From: Anaerolineaceae bacterium
GTDB lineage: Bacteria > Chloroflexota > Anaerolineae > 4572-78
Length of the DNA stretch: 7,276 bases
Assembly (NCBI GenBank): GCA_024762375.1
Contig: JANTHQ010000086.1
Coordinates: 1-7,276 of the forward strand
Direction: 5' to 3'
Part shown: one piece after another, positions 1-6,898 of the stretch
How the letters are laid out: each line of letters starts with the position of its first letter
Position numbering within the stretch: the first letter of the stretch is position 1
The notes under the pieces: model-generated
Databases searched by the model: none
What the model saw: the letters and a program-made list of their open reading frames with translations, nothing else
Told to the model about the DNA's origin: nothing
Translations under genes and position numbers: made by a program

Positions 1-1381
1 GATTAAAAAAACTCAGAAAACCGGTTTTGTGCTTTTGGTGGCCGTGATGCTGTATATGGCCGTGTCAACAAACCCGGTATTGGCTCAAGGTGGTGACACC
101 TGCACGGTCACCGACCCCAATAACCCCGCCCATATGGGACAATTTATTCCGGTGGCAACCCCATTGAACGATTTGGGCGCCGGAGAGTACCTTCGAATAA
201 ATAGAGACTTGAATGATTCCACGCCAACGGGCTTTTTTGGTGGTTTGTATCCCGGAGGCAGCAATATTCGCCCGGTGGCGCATACGGCTGCCGGTGTCGC
301 ATTGGCAAACCAAATCACCCCGCTGAATGCTGCCGGCGTGCCCGACCCAAACGGCCGCATCGTGCTCATTTCGGTGGGAATGTCAAACGTACACCGCGAA
401 TTTCGCACCTTCATCAACACTGCTGCAACTGACCCGGACATCAACCCGCAATTGACGCTGGTGAACGGTGCTCAACCCGGGCAGGTATCTGATATCTGGG
501 CAGACCCGGATAATGCGGTGTGGTCGACGCTCGATCAGTGGTTGGCAGATGCCGGCGTAACACCGGCGCAAGTGCAGGTGGCGTGGGTCAAAAATACCCG
601 CACCGGGGTCGGCGATTTTCCACAGTTTGCGCAAACGGTTCAAACCGATTTAGAAGCGATTGCCCACAATTTAACCGCGAAATATCCAAACCTGAAAATC
701 GCCTACTTTTCCAGTCGAACGCGTTCATACACGTATTGGATTGGATTGAGTCCAGAGCCGGCAGCCTATGAATCCGGGTTTGCCGTAAAATGGATGATTG
801 AAAAGCAACTGAACGGTGATGCAGGCCTGAACTTTAATCCGGAAAATGGCCCGGTGGTTGCGCCGTATCTGTCGTGGGGGCCCTATATTTGGGCAGATGG
901 ACAGAATCCGCGCTCGGATGGGTTTACATGGCAGCCAACCGATATGGAACGTGATTGCACGCACCCTTCGCCTGCAGGACAGCAAAAAATCGCCGACATG
1001 TTGCTGGCATTTTTCAAAACTGACGCGACTGCAACGCCATGGTTTCTGGCGAACCCGGCCCCCGCGCCGGAAGTTGCACCGACAGCCGTTCACATCGACG
1101 GGGATTTGATGGGTTCAGCCAATATTACGCACACATTTCTGGCAAACACCACCCCAGTCACCGTCACCGTTCCACTGACGTATGTGTGGCGCGCCACCGA
1201 CGCGGTTTCTATCACCCACATCAATGCCGCCAGCGATCAGGCTTCGTTTATGTGGGGTAGCAGCGGCACCAAAAATATCACGGTGACCGTGCAAAATCAG
1301 TTTGGCGTTGTAACCGACACGCGCATGATTGTCATCGATGGTAATTTTTATAAGGTGTATTTGCCGATCATTCTCAAATAG
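1..1381 (+). CDS. Secreted SGNH/GDSL-like hydrolase with C-terminal PKD-like domain (5' end cut by window)
   Basis: The protein is probably an exported esterase/lipase-type hydrolase acting outside the cytoplasmic membrane. The frame is open to the left edge. A GTG at 29 could start it, but the codons before it read I-K-K-T-Q-K-T-G-F, a basic signal-peptide n-region, so the true start probably lies at or just before position 1. A hydrophobic stretch follows, with likely cleavage after V-L-A. Counting from GTG 29, possible SGNH blocks are G-M-S-N (Ser119) after strand R-I-V-L-I-S-V, N-G-A-Q-P-G (146-151), Asn189 in W-V-K-N-T, and D-C-T-H-P-S (Asp309, His312) before a helix, a good match to block V. 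Residues about 350-437 look like a PKD/Ig-like beta domain (L-T-Y-V-W near 383, N-I-T-V-T-V-Q-N near 416). The last residues, K-V-Y-L-P-I-I-L-K, resemble tails of secreted Chloroflexota proteins. The hydrolase assignment is fairly good; the substrate is unknown. Confidence 0.72.
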   Translation, partial: IKKTQKTGFVLLVAVMLYMAVSTNPVLAQGGDTCTVTDPNNPAHMGQFIPVATPLNDLGAGEYLRINRDLNDSTPTGFFGGLYPGGSNIRPVAHTAAGVALANQITPLNAAGVPDPNGRIVLISVGMSNVHREFRTFINTAATDPDINPQLTLVNGAQPGQVSDIWADPDNAVWSTLDQWLADAGVTPAQVQVAWVKNTRTGVGDFPQFAQTVQTDLEAIAHNLTAKYPNLKIAYFSSRTRSYTYWIGLSPEPAAYESGFAVKWMIEKQLNGDAGLNFNPENGPVVAPYLSWGPYIWADGQNPRSDGFTWQPTDMERDCTHPSPAGQQKIADMLLAFFKTDATATPWFLANPAPAPEVAPTAVHIDGDLMGSANITHTFLANTTPVTVTVPLTYVWRATDAVSITHINAASDQASFMWGSSGTKNITVTVQNQFGVVTDTRMIVIDGNFYKVYLPIILK

Positions 1382-1449
1382 TGCAACTCGCATTCAAACA
1401 ACTTCTAACTAAATTCATGGAAATTCTTTATCGATTTTATATGGAGTTT

Positions 1450-1458
1450 TGGTATAGT
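1450..1458 (+). promoter_or_regulatory. Possible extended -10 promoter for the CHRD gene
   Basis: The stretch TGGTATAGT fits an extended -10 element: TG, one base, then TATAGT at 1453-1458, which has five of six bases of TATAAT. It lies about 30 nt before the ribosome binding site, leaving room for a short leader. No convincing -35 hexamer is present at 16-18 nt upstream, as can be the case for extended -10 promoters. This is a prediction from sequence only. Confidence 0.35.
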
Positions 1459-1487
1459 TTCTGCAGATATGGGTCAAAAAAATGATT

Positions 1488-1492
1488 GGAGG
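1488..1492 (+). promoter_or_regulatory. Ribosome binding site of the CHRD gene
   Basis: A perfect GGAGG lies 6 nt before the ATG at 1499. It decides the start codon: the in-frame ATG at 1469 lies upstream of this site and would add ten polar residues ahead of the signal peptide. Confidence 0.8.
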
Positions 1493-1498
1493 TTGTAC

Positions 1499-2005
1499 AT
1501 GTTAAGAAGTAAACGCACGTTGATAATTTTCGTGATCTTGATTGTAGCATTAGTACTCCCGACGACGGTGCTGGCCAACAAAAGGCTATTTAAGGCCAAA
1601 TTGAGCCCCAACAATGAATTGCATGAAGTGGTTGGGTCCAATGCACACGGAACAGCGATTTTAGCTGGTGCGCCCGATGGTTTGCGTTTTATGGTTCGTA
1701 TCGGCGATTTGTCGGGTCCAGTTGGTGGCATGCACCTGCACGGCCCTGCAACAGTTGATGAAAACGCGCCGGTACTGGTGTCGCTATGTGGAAACCCGCA
1801 ACCGGCGGTGTTTGAAACTTGCGACGTGGTGGATGGCGAATTGATGATAGACGGAACAATTTCATCATCGCTCTTGCACCAATGGGGCATCTCCGGCCGC
1901 GATTTGATGGACATGCTCAACGATGGCATGGTGTATGTTAACGCACACACCGCTTTGAACCCTGCCGGTGAAGTGCGCGGCCAACTTATGCCCATCAATC
2001 GTTAG
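1499..2005 (+). CDS. Exported CHRD domain-containing protein
   Basis: This is a 168-residue exported protein with one CHRD domain, a beta-rich module first described in chordin and common in bacterial extracellular proteins; its molecular role in bacteria is unclear. The N-terminus M-L-R-S-K-R is followed by a hydrophobic core (about 8-20) and a likely signal peptidase site after V-L-A (residue 26). CHRD hallmarks are visible: G-M-H-L-H-G-P at 77-83 and the closing Y-V-N-A-H-T-A-L-N-P-A-G-E-V-R-G-Q-L at 146-163. Two cysteines (97 and 108) in the mature part could form a disulphide. The mature protein is barely longer than the domain, with no anchor or second domain, so it is probably released or periplasm-like. 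The start at 1499 is set by GGAGG six bases upstream. It probably has its own promoter, as 117 nt separate it from the preceding gene. Family assignment is firm; biological role is unknown. Confidence 0.88.
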   Translation: MLRSKRTLIIFVILIVALVLPTTVLANKRLFKAKLSPNNELHEVVGSNAHGTAILAGAPDGLRFMVRIGDLSGPVGGMHLHGPATVDENAPVLVSLCGNPQPAVFETCDVVDGELMIDGTISSSLLHQWGISGRDLMDMLNDGMVYVNAHTALNPAGEVRGQLMPINR

Positions 2006-2073
2006 TAACTTGTTTCTGCAGTTGCCCGGCCGATCGTTCGTTCATTAAGACCATAATGATTGCAGCTTTACCA

Positions 2074-2134
2074 AACGGTTATCACTGAGGCACATTCCAT
2101 GTGGAGTGGAATGTTCCAGTGAGTGGTAACCGTT
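2074..2134. repeat. Long imperfect inverted repeat (61 nt) upstream of the glycosyltransferase gene
   Basis: Outer arms 2074-2086 (AACGGTTATCACT) and 2122-2134 (AGTGGTAACCGTT) pair over 13 positions, with one G-U wobble in RNA. An inner pair, ACATTCCA (2092-2099) and TGGAATGT (2107-2114), is perfect over 8 bp with a 7-nt loop. An unpaired internal loop separates the two stems. In an alternative register CACTG (2083-2087) pairs with CAGTG (2117-2121). There is no T-run after the right arm, so it is not a classic intrinsic terminator. It could be a transcript-end or attenuation structure between the CHRD gene and the glycan genes, a protein-binding palindrome, or a dispersed palindromic repeat. 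Confidence 0.7.
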
Positions 2135-2150
2135 GCTCTTTGTGGGGAAC

Positions 2151-3038
2151 ATGGATCTTTCAATCGTCATCGTCAGTTGGAACACCCGCGAAATTTTGGC
2201 GCAGTGTTTATCATCAATCTACCGTTACCCGCCCGCCGGCACATTCGATGTATGGGTGGTAGACAATGCTTCCACCGATGACAGCGTGCCAATGATAAAA
2301 ACAGATTTTCCCGATGTGCGTCTAATTGAAAACCGGGAAAATATCGGTTTTGCCCCGGCGAACAATCAGGCAATTCGAGCTAGCGGCGGGGATTATGTGT
2401 TGCTACTGAACCCCGACACCGAAGTTTCTGCCGGCACGTTTGATACCCTGCGCGACTTTCTGCAGGTACACCCCGATGTTGGCGCGGTGGGGCCCAAAAC
2501 GCTCAACCCCGATGGCAGTTTGCAGACATCGTGCTACCCCTTTCCCACCCTGTCGCGCGAACTGTGGCGCTTGCTCCATCTGGACAAAATCGCGCCGTAT
2601 GGCTCATATCGGATGGCGGAATGGGCAGCACGCCCCCGCGAGGTGGATGCGTTGTTGGGCGCATGCATCCTTTTTCCGCGGAAAGTGCTCGATGAAATCG
2701 GTCTCTTCGATGAGAATTACTTTATGTACACCGAGGAAATCGATTTGTGCTACCGGGCGCGACAATCCGGCAAAAAACTCTTCTGGGTTCCCGAAACGTC
2801 CATCGTGCATTACGGCGGGCAGAGCACCCGGCAAGCAGCGGCGGAGATGTTTCTTCAATTGTACAAAAGCAAATTGCAGTTTTTCCGTAAACATTACGGT
2901 GTGACTGCCGGGTGGCTCTACAAACTTATTCTATTTTTCACCGCTGTGCCGCGATTGCTGCTGATTTTTGGTGGCAGCGCGCACCGGGCGGTGGTTGCCA
3001 ACTATTGGCGGCTGATAACGGCTTTGCCGACACTTTAA
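2151..3038 (+). CDS. Family 2 glycosyltransferase, rhamnosyltransferase type
   Basis: This inverting GT-A glycosyltransferase transfers a sugar from a nucleotide donor (rhamnose-type is most common in this group) to a growing surface glycan at the cytoplasmic face of the membrane. The 295-residue protein starts M-D-L-S-I-V-I-V-S-W-N-T, typical for the family. This favours ATG 2151 over a TTG at 2133 that sits inside the inverted repeat; only a weak GGGG (2144-2147) precedes it. Visible motifs are V-D-N-A-S-T-D (37-43, donor binding), N-I-G-F-A-P-A-N-N-Q (64-73), L-L-L-N-P-D-T-E-V (84-92, DxD-like metal site), G-A-C-I-L-F-P (170-176) and F-M-Y-T-E-E-I-D-L-C-Y-R-A-R (191-204) with the likely catalytic acidic residues. 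These are followed by I-V-H-Y-G-G-Q-S-T (218-226). A hydrophobic segment near 257-275 could dock it on the membrane. It lies 38 nt before the carrier protein gene, probably in one operon. Exact donor and acceptor cannot be read from sequence. Confidence 0.9.
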   Translation: MDLSIVIVSWNTREILAQCLSSIYRYPPAGTFDVWVVDNASTDDSVPMIKTDFPDVRLIENRENIGFAPANNQAIRASGGDYVLLLNPDTEVSAGTFDTLRDFLQVHPDVGAVGPKTLNPDGSLQTSCYPFPTLSRELWRLLHLDKIAPYGSYRMAEWAARPREVDALLGACILFPRKVLDEIGLFDENYFMYTEEIDLCYRARQSGKKLFWVPETSIVHYGGQSTRQAAAEMFLQLYKSKLQFFRKHYGVTAGWLYKLILFFTAVPRLLLIFGGSAHRAVVANYWRLITALPTL

Positions 3039-3058
3039 CGTTATGCCTCTGTTACTCG

Positions 3059-3065
3059 AAAGGAG
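3059..3065 (+). promoter_or_regulatory. Ribosome binding site of the carrier protein gene
   Basis: AAAGGAG lies 11 nt before ATG 3077. It supports the short carrier protein rather than a longer frame open from 2912, whose upstream part overlaps the glycosyltransferase gene and has no carrier-like sequence. Confidence 0.7.
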
Positions 3066-3076
3066 AACACAAACAA

Positions 3077-3325
3077 ATGGACATTCCGGCACAAATTCGC
3101 GATTACATTGCGACCAACTTTCTGTTCAGCGATGACGGCTTTGGGTATGATGATGATGCCTCATTTTTGGAAGAGGGCATCGTTGACTCGGTGGGCATTA
3201 TGGAATTGGTCACCTTCGTGGAAGACAATTTCGGCTTCTCGGTGAACGATGAAGACCTCACCCCAGATAATTTCGATTCGGTTGCGAAACTTACCAAATA
3301 TATCGAACGCCATTTAAACAAATAA
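3077..3325 (+). CDS. Stand-alone acyl/peptidyl carrier protein
   Basis: This is an 82-residue, strongly acidic phosphopantetheine-binding carrier protein, the usual size for a free ACP. The modification site is Ser38 in G-I-V-D-S-V-G-I-M-E-L-V (34-45). The residue after the serine is Val rather than the common Leu, which is tolerated in the family. Helix 2 continues as F-V-E-D-N-F-G-F-S-V, and the region D-E-D-L-T-P-D-N-F-D-S-V (59-70) leads into the last helix, as in carriers that work with free-standing adenylating ligases (D-alanyl carrier DltC and exosortase-associated carriers). It would need a phosphopantetheinyl transferase encoded elsewhere. The ligase gene starts 23 nt downstream, so the ligase is the likely loading partner. 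I infer it carries an acyl or aminoacyl group for glycan decoration and is not the housekeeping fatty-acid ACP, because no fatty-acid genes are adjacent. Confidence 0.88.
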   Translation: MDIPAQIRDYIATNFLFSDDGFGYDDDASFLEEGIVDSVGIMELVTFVEDNFGFSVNDEDLTPDNFDSVAKLTKYIERHLNK

Positions 3326-3337
3326 TCCACCATTTAC

Positions 3338-3342
3338 GGGGG
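3338..3342 (+). promoter_or_regulatory. Ribosome binding site of the AMP-ligase gene
   Basis: A GGGGG run followed by AAA stands 6 nt before ATG 3349 in the short gap after the carrier protein gene and fixes the ligase start. Confidence 0.6.
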
Positions 3343-3348
3343 AAATTT

Positions 3349-4890
3349 ATGCTGGTACAAGATTTTTTAATCAATAGTGCCCGGCGATTGCCGGACAAAA
3401 CCGCGCTAATTTGCGATGGTCAGCGGCTGACATACGCCCAACTCGACGCGATGACCAACCGCATGGCAAATGCCTTGCGCGAAAATGGCGTCAATCGCGG
3501 TGACCGGGTTGCCATCCATCTGAACAACTCGGTGGAAACGGTGGTGGCGATTTTCGCCACTTTAAAAGCGGGCGGCGTGTTTGTGGTGGTCAATCACACC
3601 ACCAAACCCGATAAACTGCTGTACATTCTGAACAACGCCCGTGCCACCGCACTGATTGCCGATGGCGGCCGAAGCCGGAATATCGCCCCGACCATTCTCG
3701 CCGATGCGCCATCGCTGAAATTTTGCGTGTTTACCGGCAAAAAGGCATCTGCCGCCGCCGATGCGAACCCGCGATTTTTCACGTTTGATGCCTTCCAAAC
3801 CGATTTTACCGCCGACCGACCCCCGCAGGTGAACATTGACCTCGATTTGGCGTGTCTCATCTACACCTCCGGCAGCACCGGCGACCCCAAAGGGGTGATG
3901 AGCGACCACAGCAATGTGGTTTTCGTCGCCGAATCGGTCATCGAATATCTGGAAAATGTGGAAGATGATATCCTCATCAACTTGCTGCCATTTTCGTTCG
4001 ATTACGGCCTCTATCAATTGCTGATGACCTTCCGTTTCGGTGGCACATTGGTGCTGGAACGCGGATTCACATACCCCGCTGCCATTCTGAAAAAAATGGT
4101 CGAAGAGCGCGTCACCGGTTTTCCCGGTGTGCCGACCATGTTCGCCATTCTGCTGCAAATGGATTTGTCGCCATACGATTTGTCGCACCTGCGGTATATC
4201 AGCAACACCGCCGCCGCCCTCCCGCCGAGCCATATCCAGGAATTGCGCGAAAAATTCCCCGGGGTGACCATTTATTCGATGTACGGATTGACCGAAACCA
4301 AACGCACCCTCTATTTGCCGCCGGAACAACTCGACAAACGACCCGGTTCGGTGGGCATTGCCATTCCCGGCACCGAAGTTTGGGTGGAAGATGAGGACGG
4401 CAACCGGCTCGGCGCGGGTGAAATTGGCGAGTTGGTGGTGCGCGGGCGGCACGTGATGCGCGGCTATTGGGAAGCCCCCGAACTGACTGCCTTGCGCTAT
4501 CGCCCCGGACCCATCCCCGGCGAACGTGTCTGTTACACCGGCGATTTGTTTCGGATGGACGAAGAAGGGTTTCTCTATTTTGTCGGACGAAAAGACGACA
4601 TCATCAAAAGCCGCGGCGAAAAAGTCGCGCCGAAAGAAGTGGAAAACGTGCTGTACGGCTTGCCCGGCGTGGTCGAAGCGGCGGTGGTCGGCGTGCCCGA
4701 TCCCATTCTCGGCGAAGCCGTCAAAGCGTTTGTGGTGGTTGACGGTGATGGCGCAAACCTGACCGAAGGGAAAGTGCTGGCATACTGCCGCGCTCACATG
4801 GAAGATTACATGGTTCCCCGATATGTCGAATTTCGAGATGAATTGCCCAAAACCACATCGGGCAAAATCAAAAAAACCGGATTGAAATAA
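3349..4890 (+). CDS. AMP-forming acyl-CoA/acyl-carrier ligase (adenylation enzyme)
   Basis: This cytoplasmic member of the ANL superfamily activates a carboxylic acid with ATP to an acyl-adenylate and passes it to a thiol, either CoA or, given the neighbour, the carrier phosphopantetheine. At 513 residues it has the full family length. Core motifs are intact: Y-T-S-G-S-T-G-D-P-K-G (172-182, phosphate loop), M-Y-G-L-T-E-T-K (311-318), Y-T-G-D-L-F (396-401, ribose-binding Asp), G-R-K-D-D-I-I-K-S-R-G-E-K-V (413-426, hinge) and T-S-G-K-I-K-K (503-509) with the likely catalytic Lys506. The segment Y-L-P-P-E-Q-L-D-K-R-P-G-S-V-G (322-336) after the Y-G-L-T-E motif resembles, from memory, the ligases of exosortase A-associated exopolysaccharide clusters. 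Its stop codon is one base before the next start, implying translational coupling with the amidotransferase. The substrate could be a fatty, hydroxy or amino acid; the sequence alone does not decide. Confidence 0.9.
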   Translation: MLVQDFLINSARRLPDKTALICDGQRLTYAQLDAMTNRMANALRENGVNRGDRVAIHLNNSVETVVAIFATLKAGGVFVVVNHTTKPDKLLYILNNARATALIADGGRSRNIAPTILADAPSLKFCVFTGKKASAAADANPRFFTFDAFQTDFTADRPPQVNIDLDLACLIYTSGSTGDPKGVMSDHSNVVFVAESVIEYLENVEDDILINLLPFSFDYGLYQLLMTFRFGGTLVLERGFTYPAAILKKMVEERVTGFPGVPTMFAILLQMDLSPYDLSHLRYISNTAAALPPSHIQELREKFPGVTIYSMYGLTETKRTLYLPPEQLDKRPGSVGIAIPGTEVWVEDEDGNRLGAGEIGELVVRGRHVMRGYWEAPELTALRYRPGPIPGERVCYTGDLFRMDEEGFLYFVGRKDDIIKSRGEKVAPKEVENVLYGLPGVVEAAVVGVPDPILGEAVKAFVVVDGDGANLTEGKVLAYCRAHMEDYMVPRYVEFRDELPKTTSGKIKKTGLK

Positions 4891-4891
4891 T

Positions 4892-6877
4892 ATGTGCGGT
4901 ATTGTCGGAACTGTAAATTTAACGAAATTTACCCCCATACTGGAAGAGAATATCAGCCAAATGCTGGCGATGCTCCGCCACCGCGGCCCCGATGAGTTCG
5001 GGATGTTTTTGGATGAAGATGCCGGGTTGGGCAGTGCGCGGCTCAGCATCATCGATTTGGGTGGCGGGCAGCAGCCCATCGCCAACGAAGATGAAACGAT
5101 GTGGATTGTCATCAACGGCGAAATTTTCAATTATGTGGAACTGCGCCCGATGCTGGAAGCGCGCGGGCATCGTTTCCGCACCGATACCGACACGGAAGTG
5201 ATTCTGCATCTGTATGAAGAATTCGGCACGGATTGCCTGCAATATCTGAACGGGCAATTTGTCATTGCCATTTGGGATACCAACACCGAAACGCTTTTTC
5301 TCGCCCGCGACCGGGTGGGCATTCGACCGCTGTTTTACACAGTCACCGATGGCGCACTCATTTTCGGCTCGGAGATAAAATCGCTGCTGGCAGACTCCCG
5401 CGTTTCTGCCGAAATTGACCCGGTGGCACTGGGGCAAACCTTCACATATTGGAGCCCGCAAACACCGCGTTCGATTTTCAAAAATATCGTGTCGCTGCCG
5501 CCGGGGCATTTTATGCGAGTCGAGCGGGGGCAGATGACCATCGAGCCATACTGGACGCTCGATTTTCCCGATGCGGCGGAAACGCGAACCCCGTCCCGTC
5601 CGCTGGCGGATGCAGTCGAAGAGTTGCGCGCCCTGCTGGTGGATGCGACTCAAATCCGCCTGCGTGCCGATGTGCCGGTGGGCGCGTATCTCAGCGGCGG
5701 GCTGGATTCATCGGTCATCACCGCCATCATTCGCAATTATACCCGAAATCGGCTCGACACTTTTTCCATCACTTTCACCGACCCCGATTTCGACGAAAGC
5801 GAATTTCAATACCAAATGGCGGATTTTCTGGGCACAGACCACCAAACCGTGCGTGCCGATTACCCCGACATCGGCAAGGCGTTTCCGACCGTTATTTGGC
5901 ACACCGAAACGCCCGTCATCCGTACCGCACCCGTGCCGATGTATCTGTTGTCGCGGCTGGTGCGGGAGCACAATTTCAAAGTGGTGCTCACCGGCGAAGG
6001 TTCGGACGAATTTTTCGGCGGATACAACATTTTCAAAGAGGCAAAAGTACGCCGTTTTTGGGCGAAACAACCCGATTCGGAAATTCGCCCGCTGTTGCTG
6101 CAGCGGCTGTACCCGTACATCAAATCGCTGTCGGCGGGAAGTGGGGCATATCTCAAATCATTCTTCCGCGAAGGGCTGACCGATACCGACGCGCCGGGCT
6201 ATTCGCACGCCATTCGCTGGCGAAATACCGCCCGCGCCCGCCGTTTTTTCGCCGATGACATCCGCGCGGCGATGGCGGAAAACGGTGTGCCCATCGAACT
6301 GCCCGCCGATTTTCATCGCTGGGGGCAGTTGCAGCAGGCGCAATTTTTGGAAATTGCCACGTTCATGACGCCATATCTGCTTTCATCGCAGGGCGACCGG
6401 GTCGGCATGGCAAATTCGGTGGAAGGGCGATTTCCGTTTCTCGACCATCGGGTGATTGAATTTGCCGCAAAATTGCCCGACACGTTCAAACTGCACAGGC
6501 TGAACGAAAAATATATCGTCAAAAAAATGGCAGAGCAGTGGATACCGCCCGAAATTTGGCAGCGAACCAAACGCCCATACCGCGCGCCGATTCACCGCAG
6601 TTTTTTCAACGGGCAATCGCCGGAATATGTGCGAGAGATGCTCTCGCCGGAAAATATCACCGCGGCGGGGCTGTTCAAACCGGCGGCGGTTTCGCAGTTG
6701 GTCAAAAAGATTGAACGCGGCTTGCCCATCGGCGAAACGGATGATATGGCGCTGGCGGGTATTCTGTCGGCGCAACTGGTTCACCGCCAATTTGTCGCCG
6801 ATTTTAAAATGTCACCGCTGTTAACTGCGCAGGATAATGTAAAAATTTGTTACAGTCAGCGGCGCGAACGGCGATAA
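4892..6877 (+). CDS. asnB: Asparagine synthase (glutamine-hydrolysing)-like amidotransferase
   Basis: This two-domain enzyme hydrolyses glutamine and uses the ammonia to amidate an ATP-activated carboxylate. The start M-C-G-I-V-G puts catalytic Cys2 at the N-terminus after Met removal. The N-terminal class II amidotransferase domain (about 2-210) has L-R-H-R-G-P-D-E (28-35), V-I-N-G-E-I-F-N-Y (73-81), T-D-T-E-V-I (98-104 region) and A-R-D-R-V-G-I-R-P-L-F-Y (138-149). The synthetase domain has the pyrophosphatase loop L-S-G-G-L-D-S-S (267-274), G-E-G-S-D-E-F-F-G-G-Y (368-378) and S-V-E-G-R-F-P-F-L-D (509-518). At 661 residues it is longer than E. coli AsnB and close to the larger Bacillus-type enzymes. 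It starts 1 nt after the ligase stop and has no strong ribosome binding site, so it probably relies on coupling. All key residues are present, so it should be active. In glycan clusters such proteins are often thought to amidate something other than aspartate, such as a uronic acid or carrier-bound acyl group; that role is inferred here. Confidence 0.92.
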   Translation: MCGIVGTVNLTKFTPILEENISQMLAMLRHRGPDEFGMFLDEDAGLGSARLSIIDLGGGQQPIANEDETMWIVINGEIFNYVELRPMLEARGHRFRTDTDTEVILHLYEEFGTDCLQYLNGQFVIAIWDTNTETLFLARDRVGIRPLFYTVTDGALIFGSEIKSLLADSRVSAEIDPVALGQTFTYWSPQTPRSIFKNIVSLPPGHFMRVERGQMTIEPYWTLDFPDAAETRTPSRPLADAVEELRALLVDATQIRLRADVPVGAYLSGGLDSSVITAIIRNYTRNRLDTFSITFTDPDFDESEFQYQMADFLGTDHQTVRADYPDIGKAFPTVIWHTETPVIRTAPVPMYLLSRLVREHNFKVVLTGEGSDEFFGGYNIFKEAKVRRFWAKQPDSEIRPLLLQRLYPYIKSLSAGSGAYLKSFFREGLTDTDAPGYSHAIRWRNTARARRFFADDIRAAMAENGVPIELPADFHRWGQLQQAQFLEIATFMTPYLLSSQGDRVGMANSVEGRFPFLDHRVIEFAAKLPDTFKLHRLNEKYIVKKMAEQWIPPEIWQRTKRPYRAPIHRSFFNGQSPEYVREMLSPENITAAGLFKPAAVSQLVKKIERGLPIGETDDMALAGILSAQLVHRQFVADFKMSPLLTAQDNVKICYSQRRERR

Positions 6878-6898
6878 TCACACATAATCAAGATGAAA

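Noticed and set aside
1382..1449. Terminator after the SGNH-like gene, and a 10-nt spaced AAATTC direct repeat (1411-1416, 1421-1426)
   Set aside because: No stem-loop with a T-run is visible, and the hexamer repeat in AT-rich intergenic DNA is unremarkable.
2006..2073. Promoter for the glycosyltransferase operon around CATAAT (2052-2057)
   Set aside because: The hexamer is close to a -10 consensus, but I find no -35 element at a sensible distance and no extended -10 TG, so it is not supported enough to list.
2912..3076. N-terminal extension of the carrier protein frame
   Set aside because: It overlaps the glycosyltransferase gene, has no carrier-like sequence, and a good ribosome binding site sits directly before ATG 3077.
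3562..5130. A 522-codon open frame on the - strand opposite the ligase and the start of asnB
   Set aside because: The + strand carries intact, motif-complete ligase and amidotransferase genes here. The antisense translation is rich in His, Phe and Gly with no recognisable domain, as expected for the mirror of GC-biased codons.
4919..5653. A 244-codon - strand frame opposite the amidotransferase domain of asnB
   Set aside because: It lies wholly opposite conserved amidotransferase motifs, has no domain signature, and its translation is compositionally a shadow.
5449..6258. A 269-codon + strand frame inside asnB in another register
   Set aside because: The Arg/Ala/Gly-rich translation has no motifs, while the overlapping asnB frame holds the pyrophosphatase loop.
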